Positions 9,690 to 21,026 of a stretch of 52,776 nt of DNA are shown one piece after another; position 1 is the stretch's first letter, and every line of letters begins with the position of its first letter. The position numbers were made by a program, and so were the translations under genes. The notes under the pieces are model-generated. The model saw only the letters and a list, made by a program, of their open reading frames with translations, was not told where the DNA came from and searched no databases. Origin of the DNA: Microbacterium sp. 18062 (GTDB lineage Bacteria; Actinomycetota; Actinomycetes; Actinomycetales; Microbacteriaceae). The stretch covers positions 1 through 52,776 of the forward strand of contig NZ_CACSKB010000028.1 in assembly GCF_902706225.1 (NCBI RefSeq), in the 5' to 3' direction.

Positions 9690-11495
9690 GTGAGCAGTCA
9701 TTCCACCGAGGACACCGTCATCAAGGACGGCGTCTACTACCACCAGTTCGACATCGTGATCGTCGGCGCGGGCGGAGCCGGCATGCGCGCCGCCATCGAG
9801 GCGGCCCCGGGCGCGAGGACGGCGGTCATCTCGAAGCTCTACCCGACCCGCTCCCACACGGGCGCGGCGCAGGGCGGCATGGCGGCGGCGCTCGCCAACG
9901 TCGAAGAGGACTCGTGGGAGTGGCACACCTTCGACACGGTCAAGGGCGGCGACTATCTCGTCGACCAGGATGCGGCGGAGATCCTCGCGAAGGAGGCCAT
10001 CGACGCGGTCATCGACCTCGAGAACATGGGCCTGCCGTTCAACCGCACGCCCGAGGGCAAGATCGACCAGCGCCGGTTCGGCGGCCACACGGCCGACCAC
10101 GGCAAGAGCCCCGTGCGCCGCGCGTGCTACGCCGCCGACCGCACCGGCCACATGATCCTGCAGACGCTGTTCCAGAACTGCGTCAAGCTCGGCATCAACT
10201 TCTACAACGAGTTCTACGTGCTCGACCTGATCACGGTCGAGGAGGACGGCGCCACCAAGGTCTCGGGCGTCGTCGCGTACGAGCTGGCGACGGGCGATCT
10301 GCACGTCTTCCAGGCGAAGGCGATCATCTTCGCCACCGGCGGCTTCGGCAAGATCTTCAAGACCACCTCCAACGCCCACACCCTCACCGGCGACGGCGTC
10401 GGCATCGTCTGGCGCAAGCGGCTGCCGCTCGAGGACATGGAGTTCTTCCAGTTCCACCCCACCGGCCTCGCCGGCCTCGGCATCCTCCTCACCGAGGGCG
10501 CGCGCGGCGAGGGCGCGATCCTCCGGAACGCGTCGGGCGAGCGCTTCATGGAGCGGTACGCGCCGACCATCAAGGACCTCGCCCCGCGCGACATCGTCAG
10601 CCGGTGCATGGTGCAGGAGGTCGCGGAGGGCCGCGGCGCCGGCCCCCACAAGGACTACGTGCTGCTGGACTGCACGCACCTCGGCGCCGAGGTGCTCGAG
10701 ACCAAGCTCCCCGACATCACCGAGTTCGCGCGCACCTATCTCGGCGTCGATCCGGTGGTCGAGCCCGTGCCCGTGATGCCGACCGCGCACTACGCGATGG
10801 GCGGCATCCCGACCAACAACGACGCCGAGGTGCTCAGCGACAACACCACCGTCGTCCCCGGCCTCTACGCCGCCGGCGAGTGCGCCTGCGTCTCAGTGCA
10901 CGGCTCGAACCGTCTCGGCACGAACTCGCTGCTCGACATCAACGTGTTCGGCAAGCGCGCCGGCAAGAACGCCGTGAAGTACGTGCAGACCGCCGACTTC
11001 GTACCGCTTCCCGAGGACCCGGCGAAGGAGGTGCGCGAGCTCATCGAGGGCCTGCGCGACAACCCCGGCACCGAGCGCATCGCCGTGCTGCGCAAGACCC
11101 TGCAGGACGAGATGGACCGCAAGGCCCAGGTGTTCCGCACCGACGAGTCGCTCGGTGAGGTGATGGTCGTCATCGAGGAGCTGCGCGATCGCTACCGCAA
11201 CGTGCACGTGGACGACAAGGGCAAGCGGTACAACACCGACCTGCTCGAAGCCGTGGAGCTGGGCTTCCTCCTCGACATCGCCGAGGTCGTCGTCGTCGCC
11301 GCACGCAACCGCAAGGAGAGCCGCGGCGGCCACATGCGCGACGACTACCCGAAGCGGGACGACGAGAACTACATGCGGCACACGATGTCCTACCTTTCGG
11401 GCGACCCGCACTCGTCGCACCCGGAGGACCACATCCGCCTGGATTGGAAACCGGTCGTCATCACCCGCTACCAGCCGATGGAGAGGAAGTACTAG
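9690..11495 (+). CDS. sdhA: Succinate dehydrogenase flavoprotein subunit
   Basis: Oxidises succinate to fumarate with covalently bound FAD on the cytoplasmic face of the membrane. The 601-residue protein has the dinucleotide-binding motif [12 protein letters not shown] near the N terminus, the flavinylation segment [14 protein letters not shown] with its histidine, the substrate-site segment [10 protein letters not shown], and the C-terminal [15 protein letters not shown]. It starts with GTG at 9690, with an AGAGG ten bases upstream. sdhB follows after two bases. Confidence 0.97.
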   Translation: MSSHSTEDTVIKDGVYYHQFDIVIVGAGGAGMRAAIEAAPGARTAVISKLYPTRSHTGAAQGGMAAALANVEEDSWEWHTFDTVKGGDYLVDQDAAEILAKEAIDAVIDLENMGLPFNRTPEGKIDQRRFGGHTADHGKSPVRRACYAADRTGHMILQTLFQNCVKLGINFYNEFYVLDLITVEEDGATKVSGVVAYELATGDLHVFQAKAIIFATGGFGKIFKTTSNAHTLTGDGVGIVWRKRLPLEDMEFFQFHPTGLAGLGILLTEGARGEGAILRNASGERFMERYAPTIKDLAPRDIVSRCMVQEVAEGRGAGPHKDYVLLDCTHLGAEVLETKLPDITEFARTYLGVDPVVEPVPVMPTAHYAMGGIPTNNDAEVLSDNTTVVPGLYAAGECACVSVHGSNRLGTNSLLDINVFGKRAGKNAVKYVQTADFVPLPEDPAKEVRELIEGLRDNPGTERIAVLRKTLQDEMDRKAQVFRTDESLGEVMVVIEELRDRYRNVHVDDKGKRYNTDLLEAVELGFLLDIAEVVVVAARNRKESRGGHMRDDYPKRDDENYMRHTMSYLSGDPHSSHPEDHIRLDWKPVVITRYQPMERKY

Positions 11496-11497
11496 GC

Positions 11498-12277
11498 ATG
11501 GCCGCCACCGCGATCGCCACCGCCCCGGCGGAGACTCCGGTCGTCGAAGAGACGAACGACTCCGGCATCCAGGCATTCCTCGTGACCTTCATCGTGCGCC
11601 GGTTCAACCCGGAGCTCGACGAGGAGCCGCGCTGGGTCGACTACGACGTGGAGGTCTACTCGACCGACCGCGTGCTCGACGCGCTGCACAAGATCAAGTG
11701 GGAGGTCGACGGCTCGCTCGCGTTCCGCCGCTCGTGCGCCCACGGCATCTGCGGGTCCGACGCGATGCGCATCAACGGGCGCAACCGGCTGGCGTGCAAG
11801 ACGCTGATCAAGGATCTCGACATCTCGAAGCCCATCTACGTCGAGGCCATCAAGGGACTTCCGCTCGAGAAGGACCTCATCGTCGACATGGAGCCCTTCT
11901 TCGCGTCGTTCCGCGACGTACAGCCGTTCCTGATCTCGAACTCGAAGCCCGAGCCCGGCAAGGAGCGCTTCCAGTCGATCGTCGACCGTGAGCGCTTCGA
12001 CGACACCACGAAGTGCATCCTCTGCGCCGCGTGCACGTCGTCCTGTCCCGTGTTCTGGACCGACGGGCAGTACTTCGGCCCCGCCGCGATCGTGAACGCG
12101 CACCGGTTCATCTTCGACTCGCGCGACGACGCGGGTGACGTGCGCCTCGACATCCTCAACGACAAGGAGGGAGTGTGGCGCTGCCGCACCACCTTCAACT
12201 GCACCGAGGCGTGCCCCCGCGGCATCCAGGTCACGAAGGCGATCGCCGAGGTCAAGCAGGCCGTCCTGCGCGGGTGA
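11498..12277 (+). CDS. sdhB: Succinate dehydrogenase iron-sulfur subunit
   Basis: Passes electrons from SdhA to quinone through three Fe-S clusters. The 259-residue protein has the [2Fe-2S] ligands in SCAHGICGSDAM plus a downstream cysteine in NRLACK, the [4Fe-4S] motif CILCAACTSSCPVF, and the [3Fe-4S] cluster motif CRTTFNCTEACPRGI. The ATG at 11498 follows AGGAAG by eight bases. An alanine- and threonine-rich N-terminal extension of about 20 residues precedes the usual start of the ferredoxin domain. It is the last gene of the sdhCDAB operon and is followed by two strong hairpins. Confidence 0.97.
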   Translation: MAATAIATAPAETPVVEETNDSGIQAFLVTFIVRRFNPELDEEPRWVDYDVEVYSTDRVLDALHKIKWEVDGSLAFRRSCAHGICGSDAMRINGRNRLACKTLIKDLDISKPIYVEAIKGLPLEKDLIVDMEPFFASFRDVQPFLISNSKPEPGKERFQSIVDRERFDDTTKCILCAACTSSCPVFWTDGQYFGPAAIVNAHRFIFDSRDDAGDVRLDILNDKEGVWRCRTTFNCTEACPRGIQVTKAIAEVKQAVLRG

Positions 12278-12291
12278 GCCCCTCCCCACCG

Positions 12292-12358
12292 CGAGACTGC
12301 ATGTGGGCGCCGAGACCGTGGGGTTTCCCCGCTGTCTCGGCGCCCCGTTGCAGTCTCG
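12292..12358. repeat. Nested inverted repeat after sdhB (terminator-like, repeat family)
   Basis: Outer arms CGAGACTGCA / TGCAGTCTCG enclose inner arms GGCGCCGAGAC / GTCTCGGCGCC, which enclose GGGG-TTT-CCCC. All three stems are perfect. No U-tract follows. Related nested palindromes with similar words lie at 30031-30098, 33544-33616 and 19310-19387. Confidence 0.75.
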
Positions 12359-12364
12359 AGGCCC

Positions 12365-12390
12365 GTCCCCTCCGCGGACGCGGAGGGGAC
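12365..12390 (+). terminator. Second hairpin after sdhB
   Basis: GTCCCCTCCGC pairs perfectly with GCGGAGGGGAC around a GGAC loop (11-base-pair stem). With the preceding nested repeat it probably ends sdh transcription before the next gene, though there is no U-run. Confidence 0.55.
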
Positions 12391-12443
12391 GGAGGGACCG
12401 TCTCGGGGTCAGGCGGCCGGGGGATGCCGCGTCCTCCGCTCGC

Positions 12444-12449
12444 TAGTGT
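12444..12449 (+). promoter_or_regulatory. Leaderless -10 element of the YihY-family gene
   Basis: TAGTGT six bases before the GTG start at 12456, with no Shine-Dalgarno of normal spacing. Confidence 0.45.
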
Positions 12450-12455
12450 GGCAGG

Positions 12456-13685
12456 GTGAGCGATAGACGGGACCGACCCGAGCGCGGCGAGAGCCCCCGC
12501 CCGATCCTCGAACCCGACGACTCGCTGCGCGCCCGGTGGGAAGCGGGCCAGGCGTCGCTCCGCGAGCGCTTCGACGAGCCGCTCGAGCGCGCCACGCGGC
12601 TGACGAAGAAGACGCTCGCCTGGTTCCCCATTCGAGTCTGGCGCCACTTCCTGCAGCACAACGGGTTCCTCCTCGCCGCCGGCATCAGCTACCAGTCGCT
12701 GTTCACGATCTTCGCGGCGATCTACCTCGCCTTCGCGATCGTCGGCACCTGGCTGGGCGGCAGCCCCGAGGCCGTCACCCGGCTCATCGCCATCATCAAC
12801 AGCTACATCCCGAACCTCATCAGCGATCACGGACTGGTCAGACCCGCGCAGGTGCAGGAGATCGCGGCCAGCTCGGGAAGCCTGCTGACGGTCACGGGCA
12901 TCGTGGCGCTCGTCGTCATCGTCTGGACGGCGATCGGCTTCGTGACCTACACCCGCCGCGCCGTGCGCGACACCTTCGGTCTCCCCTACGACGCTCGCAG
13001 CTACGTGCTGCTGAAGGCCCGGGACCTCTTCGCGGCGCTCGTGTTCGGTCTGGCGCTGCTGATCGGCTCGGTGCTCGTCCAGATCACGACCTGGGCCCTC
13101 GACCTGGTGCTCTCGCCGCTCGGATGGAGCAACGACTCGACCTGGTCGGGCGTCCTCGTGCGCACGCTGACCCTCATCGTCGCCTTCGGCATCAACGCTG
13201 TGGCGCTCGCTCTGCTGTTCCGCTTCCTCACCGGCACCTCACTCAGATGGCGACGGATCTGGCCCGGCTCCCTCCTCGGCGGTGCCGCTCTCGCGGTGAT
13301 GCAGGTCGCAGCCGGCCTTCTCCTGCGCTACACCCCGTCGAACCCGCTGCTGGCCACGTTCGCGATCTTCATCGGCTTCCTTCTCTGGTTCCGCATCAAC
13401 GGCATCGTCATCCTCGTCGCCGGCGCGTGGATCGCGGTCGCCACCTCCGACCGTGACCTCCCGCTCGTCGAGCTGTCGCCGCAGGAGCGGGCCCGGATGG
13501 AGCGCCAAGCGCTCAGGGTGGCCGCTCACGTGCGACTGCGTGATGCCGAGACCGCGCTGGCGTCCGCACCGTGGTGGCGCAGACCCCTCGCGACGCGCGA
13601 CGTGCGACGGGCGCGCGCTGAGCTGACGGCGCTCGGCCCGGCCGACGACGATCCCGGGCTCCGGCTGCGCGACCTCCTCGACTGA
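12456..13685 (+). CDS. YihY/BrkB-family inner-membrane protein
   Basis: A 409-residue membrane protein of the YihY/virulence factor BrkB family, whose function is not settled. An N-terminal cytosolic region of about 55 residues is followed by roughly six hydrophobic segments. Family features include HNGFLLAAGISYQSLF at the first helix, WTAIGFVTYTRRAVRDTFGL, and the late segment ASNPLLAT-like TPSNPLLATFAIFIGFLLW followed by a hydrophobic hairpin. The C-terminal 70 residues are charged and cytosolic. GTG at 12456 is preceded by a leaderless -10. It appears to be a single-gene unit. Confidence 0.9.
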   Translation: MSDRRDRPERGESPRPILEPDDSLRARWEAGQASLRERFDEPLERATRLTKKTLAWFPIRVWRHFLQHNGFLLAAGISYQSLFTIFAAIYLAFAIVGTWLGGSPEAVTRLIAIINSYIPNLISDHGLVRPAQVQEIAASSGSLLTVTGIVALVVIVWTAIGFVTYTRRAVRDTFGLPYDARSYVLLKARDLFAALVFGLALLIGSVLVQITTWALDLVLSPLGWSNDSTWSGVLVRTLTLIVAFGINAVALALLFRFLTGTSLRWRRIWPGSLLGGAALAVMQVAAGLLLRYTPSNPLLATFAIFIGFLLWFRINGIVILVAGAWIAVATSDRDLPLVELSPQERARMERQALRVAAHVRLRDAETALASAPWWRRPLATRDVRRARAELTALGPADDDPGLRLRDLLD

Positions 13686-13794
13686 TGCGCGCCGGTCCTG
13701 GCGCTCTGTCTCGCTGCGATCGCTCAGCGACCGGGCTTTCCCCATCCCGCGGAGGGCCCTGCAGGGGCGATGGATGCTCAGTCGGTGCTGTCGC

Positions 13795-14085
13795 TCACCG
13801 GCTCCGCTCGAACGTGACCCGGCCATCCGCAGTCTGGATCGCATGCGCCGCGAACGCGACGTAGACGCCGGGCACGACGATCGACACAACGAGCGCGGCC
13901 GGCACCGCGAGGGGCAGCACGCCCGGCGCCAGCACGACATCGAGCACGAAGTTCACGATGAGCGCGATTCCGCCGAATCCGATCATCAGGGCCAGGATGG
14001 CGCCGAACGCGGCGCCATACGCCGGGAACCGGCGAACGAGCGCGTTCGCGACGGCGAAGACCGCCCAGGACCCGACATGGTTCAG
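13795..14085 (-). CDS. Small hydrophobic membrane protein, start uncertain
   Basis: An open frame on the minus strand, convergent with the YihY gene and divergent from exonuclease III, encodes about 96 residues with two or three hydrophobic helices (WAVFAVANALVRRF, then GAILALMIGFGGIALIVNF, then PLAVPAALVVSIVVPGVYVA) and a polar tail. No ATG or GTG fits the full-length frame; a CTG at 14085 would cover it, while the first in-frame ATG at 13986 gives 63 residues with two helices. An ATG near 14078 with a -10-like TAGCCT is out of frame and stops after about 30 codons. The hydrophobic pattern supports a real protein. Function unknown. Confidence 0.55.
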   Translation of the reverse strand: MNHVGSWAVFAVANALVRRFPAYGAAFGAILALMIGFGGIALIVNFVLDVVLAPGVLPLAVPAALVVSIVVPGVYVAFAAHAIQTADGRVTFERSR

Positions 14086-14120
14086 GCTAGGCGCAGCGGC
14101 GGCGTGTCGGAGCCCCGCGT

Positions 14121-14126
14121 TACGCT
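14121..14126 (+). promoter_or_regulatory. Leaderless -10 element of the exonuclease III gene
   Basis: TACGCT seven bases before the GTG at 14134; there is no Shine-Dalgarno. Confidence 0.5.
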
Positions 14127-14133
14127 GGCAGAC

Positions 14134-16063
<1,930 letters not shown>

Positions 16064-16180
16064 CCCGAAGGTCTCCCCGGAGGGGCAGATCTCGCATCCT
16101 TCGTTGGTCGTCAGCGACCCAGGCCGCTGCTACGCCGCGACCCGCGGCGGCGGGCCGGCACGCGTACGGCTCCGTGCGGC

Positions 16181-16220
16181 CGTGCAGAGATCCGTCAGGC
16201 CGTGCGGAGATCCGTCAGGC
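16181..16220. repeat. Tandem 20-bp direct repeat
   Basis: CGTGCAGAGATCCGTCAGGC is followed at once by CGTGCGGAGATCCGTCAGGC (19 of 20 identical). A degraded third copy (GGCTCCGTCAGGC) runs into the 3' end of the GntR-family gene, and a related fragment (GGCTCCGTGCGGC) precedes. It lies between convergent trpS and the regulator gene. Confidence 0.7.
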
Positions 16221-16231
16221 GATGGGCTCCG

Positions 16232-16966
16232 TCAGGCCATGCGGGGAAGCTCCTGGTCCGCGAAGCGGATGTGATGCTCGGCAAGCTCCGCCGCGACCTC
16301 GGGCTCGTGACGGACTATCGCGTCGAACAGCTCCTCGTGCTGCGCGTGCAGTCGCTTCGCGAGGCCTGTCCAGTCGGCGTGCCCGTGCAGCGCCGTCAGG
16401 ATGCGGGCCGTCAGCGACTCGCGGATCGCGATCGTCATCGACGACACGAGCCGGTTCCCGGTGGCCTCGGCGATGGCGACGTGGAACGCGGTGTCGGCGT
16501 CGTTGAACGCGTCGGGCGAGACGTCGGAAGCGGCGCCGCGCTGCAAGGCCTCCCCGATCACCGCGATCGCGGCAGCGTCGGCGTTGCGCGCGGCCAGCGC
16601 GGCGCTCGAGCGCTCGAGCGTCACCCGTGCGTCGACGACGTCGCTGAACGGGAAGTTCGCGAGCGCCACGTGCAGGCGGAGGAAGCGGGTGAGTGCACCG
16701 TCCGGGAGCGCGGCGACGAAGGTGCCCGCGTCCGCGCCGGAGCCCACGCGAGAGCGGAGAACCCCCTGGCCCTCCAACACGCGGACGGCCTCGCGCACGC
16801 CCGCGCGGCTCACCTCGAGCCGCGCGGCGAGCTCACGCTCGGGCGGCAGCGGATCGCCCACGACGAGGGCGCCCGCCATGATCTGATCCTCGATCGCCTG
16901 GATGACCAGCTCATGCGCACGACTTCGCGCGACGGGAGCCCAATCGGGAATGCGCTCGTAGACCAC
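16232..16966 (-). CDS. FadR-subfamily GntR transcriptional regulator
   Basis: DNA-binding regulator, probably of the divergent lactate dehydrogenase gene. Residues 10-75 form a GntR winged helix ([32 protein letters not shown]) and residues about 95-230 an FCD ligand-binding domain, with [18 protein letters not shown] and a late H-x-x-x-HH segment that usually hold a metal ion for carboxylate ligands. The GTG at 16966 (244 residues) has AGGAGG eight bases upstream. The genes start back to back with lldD and an operator of the FadR type lies at the lldD promoter, as in the LldR systems of corynebacteria; lactate as inducer is an inference from that context. Confidence 0.9.
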   Translation of the reverse strand: MVYERIPDWAPVARSRAHELVIQAIEDQIMAGALVVGDPLPPERELAARLEVSRAGVREAVRVLEGQGVLRSRVGSGADAGTFVAALPDGALTRFLRLHVALANFPFSDVVDARVTLERSSAALAARNADAAAIAVIGEALQRGAASDVSPDAFNDADTAFHVAIAEATGNRLVSSMTIAIRESLTARILTALHGHADWTGLAKRLHAQHEELFDAIVRHEPEVAAELAEHHIRFADQELPRMA

Positions 16967-17000
16967 GTCCTCATCCTCCTGCCGCGCACGAGGCGTCGAA

Positions 17001-17029
17001 TTGACGCGGCCAGTGCACGCCAATATCCT
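17001..17029 (+). promoter_or_regulatory. lldD promoter
   Basis: TTGACG (17001-17006), a 17-base spacer and TATCCT (17024-17029) form a good vegetative promoter; the predicted start is near 17036, about 60 bases before the lldD ATG. Confidence 0.65.
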
Positions 17030-17038
17030 AACAGCAGA

Positions 17039-17047
17039 GGTCAGACC
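17039..17047. promoter_or_regulatory. FadR-type operator at the lldD start site
   Basis: GGTCAGACC is an inverted repeat with the GGT-NNN-ACC core of FadR-subfamily GntR proteins. It begins about three bases after the predicted transcription start, so bound protein would block transcription. The regulator encoded divergently at 16232-16966 is the obvious candidate. Confidence 0.6.
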
Positions 17048-17096
17048 ACCCGAAACGCGCCGGATGAGGCGCCCCCGTTCCGTTCGAAGGACGTCC

Positions 17097-18359
17097 ATGA
17101 GCGCCATCCGCCGGCAGCTGCCCAATCCCGTCGAGCTCCTGGAGCTCATGCAGTTCAAGAAGCCCGATCTGAACGGCAAGCGTCGTCGTCTGTCCTCGGC
17201 GTTGACGATCGAGGATCTGCAGCGGATCGCGAAGCGCCGCACGCCCGCGGCGGCTTTCGACTACACCGACGGCGCGGCGGATGGCGAGATCTCGCTGGCC
17301 CGGGCCCGTCAGGCGTTCGAGGACGTGGAGTTCCATCCGTCGATCCTGCGCGATGTCTCCACGGTCGACACCTCCACCACCGTCTTCGGCGGCCCGTCTG
17401 CCCTGCCGTTCGGGATCGCCCCGACCGGCTTCACCCGCCTGATGCAGACCGAGGGCGAGATCGCGGGCGCGGGAGCGGCTGCCGCCGCGGGCATCCCGTT
17501 CACCCTCTCGACCCTCGGGACGACCTCGATCGAGGACGTCAAGGCCGCGAACCCCCACGGACGCAACTGGTTCCAGCTGTACGTGATGCGCCAGCGCGAG
17601 ATCTCCTACGCCCTCGTCGAACGCGCCGCGAAGGCGGGCTTCGACACCCTGTTCTTCACCGTCGACACCCCGGTCGCCGGTGCCCGCCTGCGCGACAAGC
17701 GCAACGGGTTCTCCATCCCGCCCCAGCTCAGCGTCGGCACGATCCTCGACGCGCTCCCCCGCCCCTGGTGGTGGTACGACTTCCTCACGACGCCCAAGCT
17801 CGAGTTCGCGTCGCTGTCGGCGACCGGCGGCACGGTCGGCGAGCTGCTCGACTCCGCGATGGACCCGTCGATCTCCTTCGACGACCTCGCCGAGATCCGC
17901 GCGCTGTGGCCGGGGAAGCTCGTCGTCAAGGGCGTGCAGAACGTCGAGGACTCCCGCCGTCTCGCCGATCTCGGCGTCGACGGCATCGTGCTCTCCAACC
18001 ACGGCGGACGCCAGCTCGACCGCGCCCCCGTGCCCTTCCATCTCCTCCCCGACGTCGTCCGCGAAGTCGGCCGCGACACCGAGATCACGATCGACACCGG
18101 CATCATGAACGGCGCCGACATCGTCGCCGCCATCGCACTCGGCGCGAAGTTCACCCTCATCGGCCGCGCCTACCTCTACGGCCTCATGGCCGGCGGCCGC
18201 GCCGGCGTTGACCGCACCATCGAGATCCTCGCCGAGCAGGTCGTACGCACGATGAAGCTGCTGCAGGTGTCGGAGCTCGCAGAGCTCACCCCCGCGCACG
18301 TCACCCAGCTGCAGCGGCTCACCCCGCGCGCGGACGCCGCGAGCATCGTCTCCGTCTGA
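17097..18359 (+). CDS. lldD: L-lactate dehydrogenase (FMN, quinone-linked type)
   Basis: Oxidises L-lactate to pyruvate and passes electrons to the respiratory chain. The 420-residue protein belongs to the FMN-dependent alpha-hydroxy acid dehydrogenases: [11 protein letters not shown] near the N terminus with the substrate tyrosine, PFGIAPTGF, the loop [19 protein letters not shown], and the active-site signature [12 protein letters not shown] carrying the catalytic histidine and substrate arginine. The GAAGGA five bases before the ATG at 17097 supports the start. Glycolate or mandelate oxidase activity cannot be excluded by sequence alone, but the paired FadR-type regulator favours lactate. 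Confidence 0.92.
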   Translation: MSAIRRQLPNPVELLELMQFKKPDLNGKRRRLSSALTIEDLQRIAKRRTPAAAFDYTDGAADGEISLARARQAFEDVEFHPSILRDVSTVDTSTTVFGGPSALPFGIAPTGFTRLMQTEGEIAGAGAAAAAGIPFTLSTLGTTSIEDVKAANPHGRNWFQLYVMRQREISYALVERAAKAGFDTLFFTVDTPVAGARLRDKRNGFSIPPQLSVGTILDALPRPWWWYDFLTTPKLEFASLSATGGTVGELLDSAMDPSISFDDLAEIRALWPGKLVVKGVQNVEDSRRLADLGVDGIVLSNHGGRQLDRAPVPFHLLPDVVREVGRDTEITIDTGIMNGADIVAAIALGAKFTLIGRAYLYGLMAGGRAGVDRTIEILAEQVVRTMKLLQVSELAELTPAHVTQLQRLTPRADAASIVSV

Positions 18360-18389
18360 TCCGCGCCGCTCCGGCATGCGCCCGCATGA

Positions 18390-18395
18390 CAGGAT
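18390..18395 (+). promoter_or_regulatory. Leaderless -10 element of the Fpg/Nei-family gene
   Basis: CAGGAT six bases before the ATG at 18402; the same CAGGATGG context precedes the AlkZ-like gene at 49603. Confidence 0.4.
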
Positions 18396-18401
18396 GGGCG
18401 C

Positions 18402-19274
18402 ATGCCGGAGATGCCGGAGGTCGAGGGGCTCGTCGCCTTTCTGGGCACGCGGCTGCCCGGCCGTGTGGTGACCCGGGCGCAGGTCGTCGCGATCTCCGCT
18501 CTGAAGACGTACGACCCGCCGCTCGAGAGCCTGCGGGACACGACCGTGACGGCCGTCGCGCGGCACGGCAAGTTCCTCGACGTCCGCACCTCGGGAGCGG
18601 ATGCGGATGCGCATCTGGTGTTCCATCTCGCGAAGGCGGGGTGGCTGCGCTGGTACGACGTCCTGCCACCGACACCCGTGAAACCCGGCCGCACGCCCAT
18701 CGCGCTGCGGGTCGGCTTCGACGACGGATCGGGGTTCGATCTCACCGAGGCCGGCACCAAGAAGTCCCTCGCCGTGTACCTCGTGCGCTCCCCCGGCGAC
18801 GTCCCGGGGATCGCGCGGCTGGGCCCCGACCCGCTCGATCCCGGGTTCGCACGCGACACGCTCGCGGCGATGCTCGCCGGTCGGCGCACCCAGATCAAGG
18901 GGGTGCTGCGGGACCAGTCGATCATCGCGGGCATCGGCAACGCCTACTCCGACGAGATCCTCCACGTCGCCCGGATGTCGCCGTACGCGCTCGCCGCGAC
19001 CCTCGGCGACGTCGAGATCGACACGCTGTTCGCGGCGATCGTCGACACGCTGGCGGATGCGGTGGCGACCGCATCCGAAAAGCCGCCGGCCGATCTCAAG
19101 GACGCGAAGCGACGCGGCATGCGGGTGCACGGACGCCGCGGCCAGGAGTGCCCCGTGTGCGGCGACGAGGTGCGGTCGGTGTTCTTCGCCGACAACTCGC
19201 TGGAATACTGCCCGACCTGCCAGACCGGCGGCAGAATCCTGGCGGACCGCCGCCTCTCCCGCCTCCTCAAGTAG
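18402..19274 (+). CDS. Fpg/Nei-family DNA glycosylase
   Basis: Base excision repair glycosylase with AP lyase activity. The 290-residue protein starts MPEMPEVEGL; after Met removal the PE of PEMPEVE would supply the catalytic N-terminal proline and glutamate. QSIIAGIGNAYSDEIL is the helix-two-turns-helix, and the C terminus holds a zinc finger (CPVC ... CPTCQTGGRILADRR). The MP start is essential for chemistry and agrees with the leaderless -10. Whether it favours oxidised purines (Fpg) or pyrimidines (Nei) cannot be read here; the second PE and EVEG wording resembles actinobacterial Fpg2-type proteins. Confidence 0.92.
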   Translation: MPEMPEVEGLVAFLGTRLPGRVVTRAQVVAISALKTYDPPLESLRDTTVTAVARHGKFLDVRTSGADADAHLVFHLAKAGWLRWYDVLPPTPVKPGRTPIALRVGFDDGSGFDLTEAGTKKSLAVYLVRSPGDVPGIARLGPDPLDPGFARDTLAAMLAGRRTQIKGVLRDQSIIAGIGNAYSDEILHVARMSPYALAATLGDVEIDTLFAAIVDTLADAVATASEKPPADLKDAKRRGMRVHGRRGQECPVCGDEVRSVFFADNSLEYCPTCQTGGRILADRRLSRLLK

Positions 19275-19309
19275 TCGCACTTCGTCCTGCATCCGCGCTC
19301 TCCGCCCGC

Positions 19310-19387
19310 CGAACCCACATCTTCTGCACGAACCCACACACTCCGTACGCGATAGAGGTGTGGGTTCGCGAGAAAGGTGTGGGTTCG
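19310..19387. repeat. Double nested inverted repeat between convergent genes
   Basis: CGAACCCACA occurs at 19310-19319 and 19329-19338, and its complement TGTGGGTTCG at 19359-19368 and 19378-19387. Inner and outer arms can pair as one long hairpin with an internal loop. It lies between convergent fpg/nei-type and glpK genes, where a two-way terminator is expected. Related palindromes occur at 12292, 30031 and 33544. Confidence 0.75.
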
Positions 19388-19404
19388 CAGGAGAAGGGAC
19401 GGGC

Positions 19405-20934
19405 TCAGCCGGTGGTGCCCATGAGGATGCGGGCGTCGTCGTCGACCCAGTCGAACGAGCGCCGAACGGCCTTGCGCCACATCCGGATGCGGCGGTCGCG
19501 CTCGTCCCCGGGCATCCGAGGCTCCCACCGCTCGCCCTCGCGCCAGTGCGCGCGCAGCTCGTCGAGGGTCTTCCAGACGCCCGTGGCGAGACCGGCCGCA
19601 TACGCCGCCCCGAGCGCCGTGGTCTCGATCACCTCGGGTCGGACCACCGGGATGCCGAGGATGTCGGCCTGGAACTGCATGAGCAGGCCGTTGCGGGTCA
19701 TGCCGCCGTCGACCCGCAGCTCTTCGAGCGACCGGCCGGTGTCGGCCACGACAGCGTCGATCACATCGAGGGTCTGGAAGGCGGTCGCCTCCAGCGCGGC
19801 ACGGGCGATGTGCCCGCGGTTGACGAAACGGGTGAGCCCGACGAGAGCACCGCGCGCGTCGGGTCGCCAGTACGGCGCGAACAGGCCCGAGAACGCGGGC
19901 ACGAAGTAGGCCCCGCCGTTGTCCGGGACGGACTCGGCGAGCCTGCCCACGTCGTTCGACTCCGCGAACAGACCGAGGTTGTCGCGCAGCCACTGCACGA
20001 GCGATCCGGTGACGGCGATCGAGCCCTCCACGGCGTACTGCGCGGGCTCCCCGTCGATGCGGTAGCCGACGGTCGAGATGAGCCCGTGCGGCGAGCGCAC
20101 GATGCGCTCGCCGGTGCCGACGAGCAGGAAGTTGCCGGTGCCGTAGGTGTTCTTCGACTCGCCCTCGCCGAACGCGGCCTGGCCGAACGTCGCCGCCTGC
20201 TGGTCCCCCAGGATCCCGGCGATCGGGATGCCGCGCAGCTGCGCGACGGCGGAGACCTCCCCGACCACCTCGGACGAGGAGACGATCTCGGGAAGCATCG
20301 CGCGCGGGATGCGGAACACCTCGAGCATGGCGTCCGACCATTCGAGCCTCCGGAGGTCCATGAGGAGCGTGCGGCTCGCGTTGGTCACGTCGGTCACATG
20401 GCGCGAGCCGCCGGTGAGGTTCCAGACGAGCCACGTGTCGGGGGTGCCGAACAGCAGATGCCCGGCCTCGGCATCGGCGCGCGCCCCGGTGACGTTGTCG
20501 AGGATCCACGCGATCTTGGATGCGGAGAAATAGGCCGCCAATGGCAGTCCCGTCTCGTCGGCGAACCGGTCGTAGTCGGCGTGCTCGCCGGCGAGCCGGT
20601 CGATGGCCGGCTGCGTGCGGGTGTCCTGCCAGACGATCGCGTTGTGCACGGGGCGTCCCGTGCGGCGATCCCAGACGATCGCCGTCTCGCGCTGGTTCGT
20701 GATCCCGAGCGCGGCGATCTGCGCGACCGAGAGCCCCGCCTCGGCGAGCGCGGTCTCGAGCACCCACACCGAGTTCGTCCAGATCTCGTTCGCGTCGTGC
20801 TCGACGCGTCCGGCGCGCGGGAAGATCTGCTCGTGCTCGCGTTGCGCGCTCGCGACGATCCGTCCGCCGGCGTCGAAGACGATCGCACGCGTCGACGTCG
20901 TGCCCTGGTCGAGGGCGATCACATGCTCGGCCAC
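19405..20934 (-). CDS. glpK: Glycerol kinase
   Basis: Phosphorylates glycerol to sn-glycerol-3-phosphate. The 509-residue FGGY-family kinase begins [20 protein letters not shown], then [20 protein letters not shown], the substrate loop [23 protein letters not shown], and late [23 protein letters not shown] at 20934 has a GAGAGGAAG Shine-Dalgarno about seven bases upstream. It lies 92 bases after glpD on the same strand and probably belongs to the same transcript. No glycerol facilitator gene (glpF) is found here. Confidence 0.96.
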   Translation of the reverse strand: MAEHVIALDQGTTSTRAIVFDAGGRIVASAQREHEQIFPRAGRVEHDANEIWTNSVWVLETALAEAGLSVAQIAALGITNQRETAIVWDRRTGRPVHNAIVWQDTRTQPAIDRLAGEHADYDRFADETGLPLAAYFSASKIAWILDNVTGARADAEAGHLLFGTPDTWLVWNLTGGSRHVTDVTNASRTLLMDLRRLEWSDAMLEVFRIPRAMLPEIVSSSEVVGEVSAVAQLRGIPIAGILGDQQAATFGQAAFGEGESKNTYGTGNFLLVGTGERIVRSPHGLISTVGYRIDGEPAQYAVEGSIAVTGSLVQWLRDNLGLFAESNDVGRLAESVPDNGGAYFVPAFSGLFAPYWRPDARGALVGLTRFVNRGHIARAALEATAFQTLDVIDAVVADTGRSLEELRVDGGMTRNGLLMQFQADILGIPVVRPEVIETTALGAAYAAGLATGVWKTLDELRAHWREGERWEPRMPGDERDRRIRMWRKAVRRSFDWVDDDARILMGTTG

Positions 20935-21026
20935 GTCGCCGCTTCCTCTCCGGGCGCGCGGACGCGGCGCCCGTGCTCGATTATGCCTTCCGCACCCCGG
21001 CGCGTCGCGATTCGACCGACGGTCCG

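Noticed and set aside
16181..16220. CRISPR-like repeat
   Set aside because: Two adjacent copies without spacers and no cas genes.
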